Assembly: GCF_030410045.1 (NCBI RefSeq)
Contig: NZ_JAUFRA010000006.1
Location: forward strand, 370,507 to 434,506
Length of the DNA stretch: 64,000 bases
Reading direction: 5' to 3'
From: Marivivens donghaensis
Lineage (GTDB): Bacteria > Pseudomonadota > Alphaproteobacteria > Rhodobacterales > Rhodobacteraceae
In this document: positions 24,379-32,997 of the stretch, piece by piece
Layout: each line of letters begins with the position of its first letter
Numbering within the stretch: the stretch's first letter is position 1
Translations under genes and position numbers: made by a program
Notes under the pieces: model-generated
What the model saw: the letters and a program-made list of their open reading frames with translations, nothing else
Told to the model about the DNA's origin: nothing
Database searches by the model: none

Positions 24379-25454
24379 TTCGTGGCCCTCCGCAGCCATT
24401 GGTCAAGAGCGACCGCCACAAGAACAAGGCAGCCCGCTGCAAATTGTTGCCAGTAGTCGTCCACGCCACCCAGCGAAAGGCCAGTGGTAAAGACGCCCAC
24501 GATAATTGCACCCAGAACCGAGCCGATAACCGAACCGCGACCACCGAACAGAGAGGTGCCGCCGATCACAACCGCGGTGATGGATTGCAGGTTAACGTCG
24601 TCAAAGCCGATGGGAGAGATCGACCCAACGCGGCCCGCAGCAGCCCAGCCACCAAAGGCGCAGATCAGGCCAGCAAAGGCGTAGACCGAAACCAAGGTGC
24701 GGTTGATGCGGATACCAGAGAGCATCGCAGCATCTGGATCATCGCCGATTGCCATCACGTGACGGCCCCAAGCGGTGTGGTTGAGCATGTAATAAACGAG
24801 GCCAGCCAGAACCAAAAGCGCGACAACGCCGTAGGTGATCTGGAACCCGCCAAAGGATATCCGTTCGCCAAAGAATAGGAGTGACGGCGCAGTTTCGCGG
24901 ATGTCAGAGCCGCGGATCGACTGCGATGCCGAATACCAGAGCTTGAGCGCGGTAAAGATCGACAGCGTGCCGAGCGTCACGATGAACGGCGGCAGTTTGA
25001 TCACGGTCACGAGGATACCGTTGAACCACCCCATCAGACCGCCAAAGAACAGGCCGATCGAAATGGCGAGGAATGGCGGCAGGCCGAAGTCAACGGACAG
25101 TTTGCCCATGATGATAGACGAGAGCACGAGGATCGCACCAACCGAGAGGTCGATACCTGCAGTCAGAATGATCAGCGTTTGAGCAACGGCAACGATACCC
25201 GTCACAGTCACCTGCTTGAGAACCAACGACAGCGTGCCCGGCGTCATGAAGTTATTGGCGAATGCGCCAAAGAACAAAATGCTGACGATCAGGACAAGTG
25301 CCGGAATAGTGGTGGGGTAATCCCGCAGGAATTTGCGGAGGACGTGCGTAAGTGTCTTATCGTCCTGCGCGAAGGAGGCGACGGCCTTATCGGCTTTGTC
25401 TAGACCTGCTTCGAATTCGTTAAGTGGTTTTTTGGGTTCTGTTTGGGTGCTCAT
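24375..25454 (-). CDS. frcC: FrcC-like sugar ABC transporter permease
   Basis: A 359-residue CUT2-type permease. A charged N-terminus of about 40 residues precedes roughly ten membrane segments. The region TGIVAVAQTLIILTAGIDLSVGAILVLSSIIMG and the later VIGGTSLFGGRGSVIGSVLGA are typical of the RbsC/FrcC family. It forms the membrane pore for the sugar brought by FrcB and powered by FrcA. It is preceded by frcB and separated from it by a strong 11-bp hairpin that probably lowers its expression relative to the binding protein. Confidence 0.93.
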   Translation of the reverse strand: MSTQTEPKKPLNEFEAGLDKADKAVASFAQDDKTLTHVLRKFLRDYPTTIPALVLIVSILFFGAFANNFMTPGTLSLVLKQVTVTGIVAVAQTLIILTAGIDLSVGAILVLSSIIMGKLSVDFGLPPFLAISIGLFFGGLMGWFNGILVTVIKLPPFIVTLGTLSIFTALKLWYSASQSIRGSDIRETAPSLLFFGERISFGGFQITYGVVALLVLAGLVYYMLNHTAWGRHVMAIGDDPDAAMLSGIRINRTLVSVYAFAGLICAFGGWAAAGRVGSISPIGFDDVNLQSITAVVIGGTSLFGGRGSVIGSVLGAIIVGVFTTGLSLGGVDDYWQQFAAGCLVLVAVALDQWLRRATK

Positions 25455-25502
25455 TTCGTCCGGTGCCCTCCCTTGCGTACGAAACGCGTGACGGTGGATA
25501 GA

Positions 25503-25529
25503 TAAAGGGCGGCGCGCTGCCGCCCTTTA
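25503..25529 (-). terminator. Hairpin between frcB and frcC
   Basis: TAAAGGGCGGC and GCCGCCCTTTA are perfect 11-bp arms around GCGCT. On the minus strand no long T-run follows, only the A/T within the stem, so partial termination or protection of the frcB mRNA end is likely. Confidence 0.65.
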
Positions 25530-25552
25530 CCAGTGTAGTCATACTGTGGAAC

Positions 25553-26572
25553 TTAGCCCCAGCAGATTTCAAGGCCTTCAGCGCTGGTCAGGGACGGTAC
25601 GCCCTCTGCCGGCTTGTCGGTGATCAGGTTTACGCCTGTGTTGAAGAAGGTCAGACCTTCGGACGCGGACGGCTTCGAACCGTCAGCGATGAATGCTGCA
25701 ACAGCTTCAACGCCTTTGGATGCCATCAGCAGCGGGTACTGCTGCGAGGTTGCGCCGATGACGCCAGATTTCACGCTTTCAACGCCTGGGCAGCCGCCGT
25801 CAACGGAAACGACCAGAACGCCTTCTTCTTTGCCAGCGTTAACCAGTGCCTGGTATGCGCCTTCAGCAGCTGGTTCGTTGATGGTGTAAACAACGTTGAT
25901 GTCGGGGTCACGAGCGAGGAGGTTTTCCATCGCGGTTACGCCGCCTTCAACCGAAGCGTTCGAAGTTTCGTGACCGATAACGCGCGGGTCGGTTTCCGAA
26001 CCCATGACAGTCAGGTCAGGAACTTCGATGCCGAAGCCAACGAGGAAGCCGGTGTCACGTGCAACGTCAACAGAGATGTTGTCTTTGTTGATGTCGAGCA
26101 TTGCGATTTTTGCGTTCGCAGCGTCGTCACCGAGGGTTGCAGCAGCCCATTTACCGATCAAGAGGCCAGCTTCGAAGTTGTCGGTCGCAAAGGTCATGTC
26201 CTGTGCTTCCGGATCAGCGAGCGGGGTGTCGAGTGCGATAACCAGAACGCCAGCAGCGCGTGCGTCGATCAGAGCCGGAGTAACCGAGTCGTTCGATGCA
26301 GTGATCAGGATGCCTTTTGCGCCAGCAGCAACGCAGTTTTCGATCGCGGAGATCTGCGGAGCAGCGTCGCCATCGGTTACACCAGCGAACGCCATCAGGT
26401 TCATGCCCAGCTCGTTAGCGCGTGCTTCTGCGCCTTCGCGCATTTTCACGAAGAACGGGTTGGTGTTGTTTTTGGTGATGAGGCACAGGGTGCCTGCGGA
26501 ATGGCTTTCGGCCATAGCCGCACCAGACATAGCAACAAGAGCAAGTGCCGAACCGGCGAGAAGTTTTTTCAT
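25553..26572 (-). CDS. frcB: FrcB-like periplasmic sugar-binding protein
   Basis: A 339-residue type I periplasmic binding protein with a clear signal peptide (MKKLLAGSALALVAMSGAAMA, cut near AMA-ES). The mature part follows FrcB of Sinorhizobium closely: CLITKNNTNPFFVKMREGA, TINEPAAEGAYQALV, VSVDGGCPGVESVKSGVIGATSQQYPLLMA, and the end EICWG. It captures fructose or a related sugar (ribose and mannose are known FrcB ligands). It is the first gene of the frcBCAK operon. A palindrome at 26677-26711 lies in its promoter region and likely controls both this operon and the divergent gene. Confidence 0.95.
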   Translation of the reverse strand: MKKLLAGSALALVAMSGAAMAESHSAGTLCLITKNNTNPFFVKMREGAEARANELGMNLMAFAGVTDGDAAPQISAIENCVAAGAKGILITASNDSVTPALIDARAAGVLVIALDTPLADPEAQDMTFATDNFEAGLLIGKWAAATLGDDAANAKIAMLDINKDNISVDVARDTGFLVGFGIEVPDLTVMGSETDPRVIGHETSNASVEGGVTAMENLLARDPDINVVYTINEPAAEGAYQALVNAGKEEGVLVVSVDGGCPGVESVKSGVIGATSQQYPLLMASKGVEAVAAFIADGSKPSASEGLTFFNTGVNLITDKPAEGVPSLTSAEGLEICWG

Positions 26573-26676
26573 GGTTTCCTCCCAAGAATTCCAGATACGG
26601 ACCGTGGTTGATCCGCTCTATCCCATCGCACCTCCGCTCTGGGATTGCCCATAGACAACTCGATTCGTCGGCGTTC

Positions 26677-26711
26677 GTCAATAAATAAATCAATCTTATT
26701 TACTTATTGAC
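26677..26711. promoter_or_regulatory. Palindrome between frcB and the RbsD/FucU gene, candidate FrcR operator
   Basis: GTCAATAAATAAAT and ATTTACTTATTGAC form 14-bp arms with one mismatch around a 7-bp spacer. It sits in the divergent promoter between frcB and the RbsD/FucU gene, followed by the ROK regulator. A ROK repressor binding here would control both directions. The assignment is positional. Confidence 0.55.
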
Positions 26712-26769
26712 AGTTCCAAATGTGATCGGCACTTTCAGAAGTCGGGAAGAGGTCTAAGAGGACATTAAA

Positions 26770-27198
26770 ATGCTTATCGGTATCCCTGCGCTATTAGGGC
26801 CGGACTTGCTTTATACGTTGCGATCCATGGGTCATGGTGACGAAATCGCGATTGTGGATGGAAACTATCCTGCGCTGGAACATGGTCGCCGTGTCGTGCG
26901 AGCGGATGGGCTGGAATTGGTCCCCGTGCTCAAGGCGATTCTGGCAGTGATGCCGATTGATCGCTTTGTGCCTGACGCGATTTTCCGTTCGGCTCAGTTC
27001 AATGATCCCGCCCAATTCGCGCCGATCCACCATGAGATTGACGCCGTGGTTGCCTCTGTGGTCCCCGATGTAGCCGTACGTGCGATGTCTGGCGACGATC
27101 TGTATCCGCGCATTCGTCAGGCACATACAATTGTTGCCACGAGCGAGCCCGCGCTTTATGCGAATGTGATCCTACGAAAAGGGGTCATCGAACCCTGA
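26770..27198 (+). CDS. RbsD/FucU-family sugar mutarotase
   Basis: A 142-residue protein of the RbsD/FucU family. The conserved N-terminal pattern L-G-P-D-L-L-Y-T-L-R-S-M-G-H-G-D is present, with the family histidine and aspartate in HGD and IVDGNYPA. The fucose mutarotase-like C-terminus ends ANVILRKGV. It converts sugar anomers after or during uptake. The ATG at 26770 is preceded by AAGAGGACATTAAA. It is divergent from frcB and followed after 18 bp by the ROK regulator, so it probably forms an operon with it and serves the same sugar. Confidence 0.88.
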   Translation: MLIGIPALLGPDLLYTLRSMGHGDEIAIVDGNYPALEHGRRVVRADGLELVPVLKAILAVMPIDRFVPDAIFRSAQFNDPAQFAPIHHEIDAVVASVVPDVAVRAMSGDDLYPRIRQAHTIVATSEPALYANVILRKGVIEP

Positions 27199-27216
27199 TC
27201 CACTTTGAAAGAGCAC

Positions 27217-28455
27217 ATGAAACTCGACGACCGTAGCCAAGACGAAAGTCAGGACCAATCCACTGGTGATCCGCAGGTGTTCCGCGGGTCCAATCAGTCT
27301 GGGCTGCGCGACTATAACGAGCGTCTCGTTCTTTCTATGATCCAGCGCAGCGGCGCCATGCCGGGGGTAGAGATTGCCCGCCGCGCAGGGCTGTCGCCGC
27401 AAACGGTGTCGGTTATCCTGCGCAGCCTCGAATCTGACGGCCTCCTTGAACGGGGTGCGCCGCAGCGTGGCCGCGTGGGTAAGCCGTCCATTCCGATGGG
27501 GCTGAACCCCGACGGTCTCTATTCGATCGGTATGAAGATTGGCCGCCGTAGTGCGGACCTCGTTTTGACCGACTTTCTCGGCAAGACACGGCAGTTGCTT
27601 CAGACGACGTATCGCTACCCGATGCCCGACGCGATTGTTGGTTTCCTGAAATCAGGGCTGGCCTCTTTCCGCGAGGCGCTGGGCGATAAAGCGGCAGATC
27701 GCATTTCGGGTATCGGCATCGCGATGCCATTCGAGATTTGGAATTGGTCCGAAACCATCGGTGCGCCGCCAAACGACATTGCGGCGTGGCGTGATCTGGA
27801 TTTCTCGTCTGAGATCGCTCAGTTCACCAATCTGCCTGTGTTCATCGAAAACGACGCGACTGCAGCCTGTCGGGCCGAGCATGTTTATGGCCTCGGTCGG
27901 ACTTATCGTGACTTTGCTTACTTCTTTGTTGGGTCGTTTATCGGTGGCGGTGTGGTTCTGAACCATGCGGTGTTTGAGGGCGCACGCGGCAATGCGGGGG
28001 CCTTCGGGTCGCTGCCGATCCGTCTGTCCACGGGCGAAGGTAAGCAGTTGATCGATGTGGCCTCGCTCTATCGTCTAGAGGCGGATTTGGCGCGGAAGGG
28101 GATTGAACCCGCACGGATCTGGGCCTCGCCTCAGGACTGGCACGATTTCCCCGAAGTTCTCGAGAACTGGATCGACTACACAGCGCGGCACCTTGCGCGG
28201 GCGGCACTGACCGTTTGCGCAGTGATCGACTTTGAGGCCGTGGTGATCGACGGGGCGTTCCCCGCCGAAGTGCGGACACGGCTGATCAACCGCGTGCGCG
28301 AAAATATCGTAGACCTCGACCAGCGCGGTCTTTTCCCGCCTGTAATTGCCGAAGGCACCGTGGGCCGCAACGCACGCGCTATGGGGGCGGCCTGTTCGCC
28401 TGTCTTCAACCAGTTTCTGCTGAACACCTTGGGCGGGTTGTCGCAGAGCAGCTAA
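27217..28455 (+). CDS. frcR: ROK-family transcriptional regulator, FrcR-like
   Basis: A 412-residue ROK repressor. A winged helix-turn-helix lies at about residues 35-85 (NERLVLSMIQRSGAMPGVEIARRAGLSPQTVSVILRSLESDGLLERG) and the sugar-kinase-like ROK domain follows (VFIENDATAACRAEHVYG, VGSFIGGGVVLN). The sugar ligand would release it from DNA. Co-location with frcBCAK argues for control of fructose uptake, and a perfect-length palindrome is present in the shared promoter. The ATG at 27217 is chosen with GAAAGAG upstream; a TTG at 27205 is in frame. Confidence 0.88.
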   Translation: MKLDDRSQDESQDQSTGDPQVFRGSNQSGLRDYNERLVLSMIQRSGAMPGVEIARRAGLSPQTVSVILRSLESDGLLERGAPQRGRVGKPSIPMGLNPDGLYSIGMKIGRRSADLVLTDFLGKTRQLLQTTYRYPMPDAIVGFLKSGLASFREALGDKAADRISGIGIAMPFEIWNWSETIGAPPNDIAAWRDLDFSSEIAQFTNLPVFIENDATAACRAEHVYGLGRTYRDFAYFFVGSFIGGGVVLNHAVFEGARGNAGAFGSLPIRLSTGEGKQLIDVASLYRLEADLARKGIEPARIWASPQDWHDFPEVLENWIDYTARHLARAALTVCAVIDFEAVVIDGAFPAEVRTRLINRVRENIVDLDQRGLFPPVIAEGTVGRNARAMGAACSPVFNQFLLNTLGGLSQSS

Positions 28456-28494
28456 TCGGTTGCAAAGCCCCAACCCGCGGCCCATTTTAGCCCT

Positions 28495-29325
28495 ATGGCT
28501 GACCTGTCCCTCTCGCGCATTGTTCTGATCTGGCGATCCTTCCGCGATGTGCTGGGGAAAAACGACCTCGACCTGATTTCTGCGGGTGTGGCGTTTTATG
28601 GGATGTTTTCGATCTTTCCTGCCTTTGCGGCGTCTATCGCGATGTTTGGCATCGTGGCAGACCCTGTCGTGATTGCCGAACAGCTCGACCTGTTGCGGGA
28701 CGTGATCCCTGCGGATGTGTTCACCTTGTTTGAGGCACAGATTGATCGGTTGCTTGGGGCAGGAGCTACGACGCTGGGGTGGGCGTCGTTTGTGTCACTT
28801 GCCATCGCGCTCTGGTCCGCGCGGGCGGGTGTTGGCGCGATGCTGCGGGGATTGAACGCGATCTATTCTGGGCAAACGCGGTCAGGGGTTCGGCACGCTG
28901 TGACCGCATTTGTGATGACGGTGGCGATGATTGGTGTGGCGCTGATCGCGCTGATCGTCGTGGTCGCGGCCCCCATCGCGATTGCCTTTGTCCCGCTCGC
29001 CAATGAATGGAGCGGATTGATCGAATTGATCCGCTGGGCTGTGGCACTCTTTGTCCTCTTAGCTGCTTTGGGGATTTTGTATCGCTACGGACCTCATGCC
29101 TCTTCGCGATCCCGCTGGGTCACCGTTGGAGCCTTTGTCGCGGTTTGCCTGTGGTATTTGGTGTCGATAGCCTTTTCGGCCTACATCGCAAATTTCGGGA
29201 ATTATAATCAGGTCTATGGGTCGCTCGGTGCGGTCGTAGCGCTCCTGATGTGGTTTTATTTATCGGCCTATTTGGTCCTGCTGGGCGGCGCGTTGAACGT
29301 CGCCATCGCCCGAACCTACCCCTAA
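28495..29325 (+). CDS. YihY/BrkB-family membrane protein
   Basis: A 276-residue integral membrane protein with about six segments. It has the family N-terminus (RDVLGKNDLDLISAGVAFYGMFSIFPAFAASIAMFG), a central WASFVSLAIALWSARAGVGAMLRGLNAIY, and the C-terminal pattern NYNQVYGSLGAVVALLMWFYLSAYLVLLGGALN. The family was once called ribonuclease BN by mistake; its real function is not known. The ATG at 28495 has a poor ribosome site. It starts 40 bp after frcR. A palindrome CCCCTA...TAGGGG overlaps its stop codon without a T-run. Confidence 0.9.
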   Translation: MADLSLSRIVLIWRSFRDVLGKNDLDLISAGVAFYGMFSIFPAFAASIAMFGIVADPVVIAEQLDLLRDVIPADVFTLFEAQIDRLLGAGATTLGWASFVSLAIALWSARAGVGAMLRGLNAIYSGQTRSGVRHAVTAFVMTVAMIGVALIALIVVVAAPIAIAFVPLANEWSGLIELIRWAVALFVLLAALGILYRYGPHASSRSRWVTVGAFVAVCLWYLVSIAFSAYIANFGNYNQVYGSLGAVVALLMWFYLSAYLVLLGGALNVAIARTYP

Positions 29326-29355
29326 GACTAGGGGCGTATGGTAGAAATTGGGGAA

Positions 29356-29374
29356 TAGTGAAATTTTTTCACTA
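29356..29374. promoter_or_regulatory. Palindrome upstream of the adhesin gene
   Basis: TAGTGAAA and TTTCACTA flank 3 bp. It lies about 95 bp before the adhesin ATG in an otherwise AT-rich leader and may be an operator. A second weak stem (CCGGACTC...GAGCCGG) follows closer to the start. The role is unknown. Confidence 0.35.
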
Positions 29375-29466
29375 GTAATTGATGATCCATTCGGATAGTT
29401 TCATATCAAAAGAATAACCGGACTCCATCTAACGTGAGCCGGAAATCCGAGGCGGAGTAGTATTTT

Positions 29467-32400
29467 ATGTCGGCGATTGAGTTCGTAGTCCGCGATTCCG
29501 CGGGCCAAATAGAGCACGGAAATGTTGCAGGTGATGGCGCAGCCGCTTCGATCATCGTTTCCGTAGATGAAGATATTTCCCTTAACCTTTCGAGGGCGCA
29601 GGTTCAGTCGTATTCTCGGCAGGGGCAGGCGCTTCAGGTTGTTTTGATCGATGGTCGCGTGATCATGATCGAAGGGTTCTTTACCCCCGAAGGTATCCCC
29701 GAAAACAACCTCTACCTGTCATCTGGCGGTGTTCTGGCACAGGTCGAACTGGCCGAAGTGAGCGATGGTTTCTACTACGCGAATTACTCCGAGGCGGAAG
29801 CCTTTGGAAAATGGAGCCCTGACGACGATCTCTATTTCCTCCGTGGCTCCGAGGTTCAGCTCGCTGGATATAACGAAGTCTATCCTGTTGAGGACGATCA
29901 GGTCGGCATGCTTGCTGCCCCGCTGTTGGCTGGGATCGGCGGTATTGGTGCAGGCGCGGGCGTTGGTGCTGCGGCTATTGGTGGCGCGGCGATTGTCACG
30001 GGTCTGACGGGCGGCGGTTCGGGCGGTGGCTCGGGTGTTTATGTGACTGCGCAAACGGGCGCTGCAGCCGAAGATACCGTCGTGAACAGCAACGATTATG
30101 ACAACGGCATCGAACTGGGCGGCACAGGCACCCCAGGTGGCGAAGTGACCGTGACCGTAGGTGGCGTGACCGAAACCACCACCGTTGGCGAAGACGGCAC
30201 TTGGGAAGTTGTGTTCCAACCTGGTGACCTGCCAGGCGGCGAATATACCGAAACTGCGACCGTCACGATCACCAGCGGCGGCGAAACATCGACCACCACA
30301 GCTGAAATCGTTGTTGATACCGTCGCGACTGTGACCTTGAACGAGGGTGCTAACGGCGGCGATCTCTTGATCAACGCACAAGAACTCGCAGGCGGCGTGA
30401 CGCTTTCGGGCACTGTTGAAACGGGTTCGACCGTCATGGTGACCGTGGGCGGTATGGCCTACGAGGCGACTGTCACGGGCGGCACATGGTCCCTGACATT
30501 GCCTGATGGTGCGGTTGAGACGGGCGAATATAACCTCGGTGTGACCGTTTCGGTGACCGACGCCTATGGCAACACCTCTGACATCAGCGGTTCTGTCGCG
30601 ATCGACACCGAGACGTCAGTCTCTATGTCGACCTCGCTCATCGGCGGCGATGGAACGGTGAACGCATCCGAACATGCGGCGGGTGTGACCGTCACTGGCA
30701 TGGCGCAAGCCAATGCAAGCGTGGCTGTTACCATCGGCACTGTCACCCACACGGTCGTGGCTGGCGAAGATGGTTCGTGGTCGGCGACTTTCACCTCGAC
30801 CGATCTGCCCGAGGGCACCTATGACGCAACGGTTACAGCAGTTGCGACTGATCTTGCGGGCAACACCGCAACCACCACAGGTTCGTTCCATGTCGATACA
30901 GAGATGGGGCTTGGGATCAATTCTGGCGCAGTTGAGGGCGACGGGATTGTAAACGGAGCAGAAGCCTCAGACGGCATCACGCTCACTGGTACGGCAGAGG
31001 CTGGCTCCTCTGTCGCCGTAACGCTCAATGGCTTTACCCGCACCGTGACTGCGGGCAACGACGGATCATGGTCCGCATCGTGGATCGCCAGCGAGCTTCC
31101 GACTATCGAGACGACCCTCACGGTGAAAGCCGTTGCAACGGATGGGTCGGGCAACGTGGAAACCACGACGGGTTCCGTGACGTTCGACCCCTTCGTCAAC
31201 ACATTGACCCATACGAACGGTCAAGTGGGCGGCGACGGTGTGGTCAACCTCTCTGAACAAGGCCAAGAGATCACCGCGAGCGGCATGGTCGAAGCGGGCT
31301 CTACCGTTTCGGTGAGCCTCGGTGGTGTGACGCTGCCTGCGACCGTTGCGGCAAACGGCAGCTGGACCGTCACTTATCCTGCGGGAACGCTGGCTGTAGG
31401 TGAATACAACACCGCACTGGTGATCACTGCGACCGACGCGGCGGGCAACACCAGCAAAATCTCGGAAAGCGTTCGTGTTGATACCGTGGCTGGCGATCTG
31501 ACGCTGTCCTCTGCGCCGATTGAAATTGACGACGTTGTGAATGCGGTCGAAGTGGCTGACGGCGTTGTCATCACAGGTACCGCGACACCTGGACTGCCGG
31601 TCACTGTCACCTTTGGCAGCGCAACACACACTGTTGTTGCCAATTCGGCAGGCACATGGTCGTCCAAGTTCCTCGCCTCGGAAATCCCGACAGGGACCTA
31701 TGACGCTGATATTACTGCGTCGATCACCGATGCGGCGGGCAACTCCAAAACCGTATCGGACTCTGTCCACATCGACACTCAGGTCGTGAACCACGCCTTC
31801 GCTGCGATCCAGTTCGAAGGCGACGACATGATCAGCGGCGACGAAGCCTCTGACGGGTTCAACGTCAACGGCACGGTAGAGCCTCTATCCAAGGTCGTCG
31901 TGACCTTTGGATCGGGCAGCAGCGCTGTGACGAAAACCGTTTATGCGGGGTCTGACGGTCAGTGGAACGTTGAGTTCACCGCTGGCGAAATTCCGAGCGG
32001 CGAATACACCGCGCCCATCGTGGCCCGCGCGACCGACCCTGCGGGCAACGTCAGCACCATCTCGGACACCGTACGCGTTGATACCATTGTGAATACGCTG
32101 ACCGCCGATGCGACCGAAACCGACAACGTCGCAAACGCTTACGAGCTTCAGGATGGGATCACCCTGACGGGCACGGTTGAGGTGGGTTCGACGGTTCTTG
32201 TCACCTTTGACGGCATGACCCGTGTGGCCAACGTAGGCCGTGACGGTTCGTGGGAAGTGACCTTTGACGCAGACGAAATCCGCTCGGGCGACTATTCGGC
32301 CGATGTCACGATCAAGGCGACCGACGCGGTTGGCAACGTCCGCGAAACCACTCAAGTGGTTGAAATCGACACCATCGGTCCAGATGCCGCTACCGTTGAC

Positions 32401-32931
32401 CACAAGATCGTCAGCGGCCAAGGCATCGAGGCGATCATCGTGTCGGACGATGCGGCGAACATCGAACTTTACGATGTGACCGACGGTCAACATGCGGCTC
32501 CGCTGACCTTCACGCCGTCGCAGACGATGTCGGGCTGGCTCGATTTCGATACGCCGATTGCGGATGAAACGAACCTCGTTGTGTCTGCAACGGATGACGC
32601 TGGTAACGAAACATCGACCTTGGTTGTTCTCGATGAGGCATCCAGCGGTGTTGTCGATATCGCGAACCCGCTGCTCGATAACTTCGACTTTGGCGCGATT
32701 GACCTCAGCTTTGCAGAGGATGGCGATCTGACCCTGACCGCATCCGACATTGAAGACCTGACCAAAGGCTCGAACGAGCTGACCATTCATGGCGGTTCCG
32801 ACGACACGGTCACGATCAATGGCGCAGTTGCAGGCGGTGTTGAGACGGTCGATGGCACGGACTTCCACGTCTACACGCTGGGCGGCAACCACACGCTCTA
32901 CATCGAGGATGGCGTCAACGTCATCATCTAA
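29467..32931 (+). CDS. Large secreted adhesin with eight Ig-like repeats (BapA/Lap-type, type I secretion substrate)
   Basis: An 1154-residue protein with no Sec signal. Residues 1-150 resemble the BapA prefix domain. A glycine/alanine-rich hydrophobic stretch follows (near 155-195). Then come eight tandem bacterial Ig-like repeats of about 95-100 residues, each ending close to (V)DT and carrying N-A-x-E, G-x-x-x-V-T-V-T and D-A-A-G-N-x-S motifs. The C-terminal 150 residues end in a sheet-rich domain (LTASDIEDLTKGSNELTIHGG... to GNHTLYIEDGVNVII) that fits a type I secretion signal. No RTX nonapeptides (GGxGxDx) are present. It is the first gene of a complete secretion operon. The role is surface adhesion or biofilm formation, inferred. 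The ATG at 29467 has GAGGCGGAG upstream. Confidence 0.9.
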   Translation: MSAIEFVVRDSAGQIEHGNVAGDGAAASIIVSVDEDISLNLSRAQVQSYSRQGQALQVVLIDGRVIMIEGFFTPEGIPENNLYLSSGGVLAQVELAEVSDGFYYANYSEAEAFGKWSPDDDLYFLRGSEVQLAGYNEVYPVEDDQVGMLAAPLLAGIGGIGAGAGVGAAAIGGAAIVTGLTGGGSGGGSGVYVTAQTGAAAEDTVVNSNDYDNGIELGGTGTPGGEVTVTVGGVTETTTVGEDGTWEVVFQPGDLPGGEYTETATVTITSGGETSTTTAEIVVDTVATVTLNEGANGGDLLINAQELAGGVTLSGTVETGSTVMVTVGGMAYEATVTGGTWSLTLPDGAVETGEYNLGVTVSVTDAYGNTSDISGSVAIDTETSVSMSTSLIGGDGTVNASEHAAGVTVTGMAQANASVAVTIGTVTHTVVAGEDGSWSATFTSTDLPEGTYDATVTAVATDLAGNTATTTGSFHVDTEMGLGINSGAVEGDGIVNGAEASDGITLTGTAEAGSSVAVTLNGFTRTVTAGNDGSWSASWIASELPTIETTLTVKAVATDGSGNVETTTGSVTFDPFVNTLTHTNGQVGGDGVVNLSEQGQEITASGMVEAGSTVSVSLGGVTLPATVAANGSWTVTYPAGTLAVGEYNTALVITATDAAGNTSKISESVRVDTVAGDLTLSSAPIEIDDVVNAVEVADGVVITGTATPGLPVTVTFGSATHTVVANSAGTWSSKFLASEIPTGTYDADITASITDAAGNSKTVSDSVHIDTQVVNHAFAAIQFEGDDMISGDEASDGFNVNGTVEPLSKVVVTFGSGSSAVTKTVYAGSDGQWNVEFTAGEIPSGEYTAPIVARATDPAGNVSTISDTVRVDTIVNTLTADATETDNVANAYELQDGITLTGTVEVGSTVLVTFDGMTRVANVGRDGSWEVTFDADEIRSGDYSADVTIKATDAVGNVRETTQVVEIDTIGPDAATVDHKIVSGQGIEAIIVSDDAANIELYDVTDGQHAAPLTFTPSQTMSGWLDFDTPIADETNLVVSATDDAGNETSTLVVLDEASSGVVDIANPLLDNFDFGAIDLSFAEDGDLTLTASDIEDLTKGSNELTIHGGSDDTVTINGAVAGGVETVDGTDFHVYTLGGNHTLYIEDGVNVII

Positions 32932-32997
32932 TCCCGATACGGGCTGCCCTACGGGTGGCCCGATCCATGAGGTTAAGACAGAAGAATTGAGGTAGTT

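Noticed and set aside
29467..32931. RTX toxin
   Set aside because: No GGxGxDxxx nonapeptide repeats and no toxin domain; the repeats are Ig-like and the type I genes suit an adhesin.
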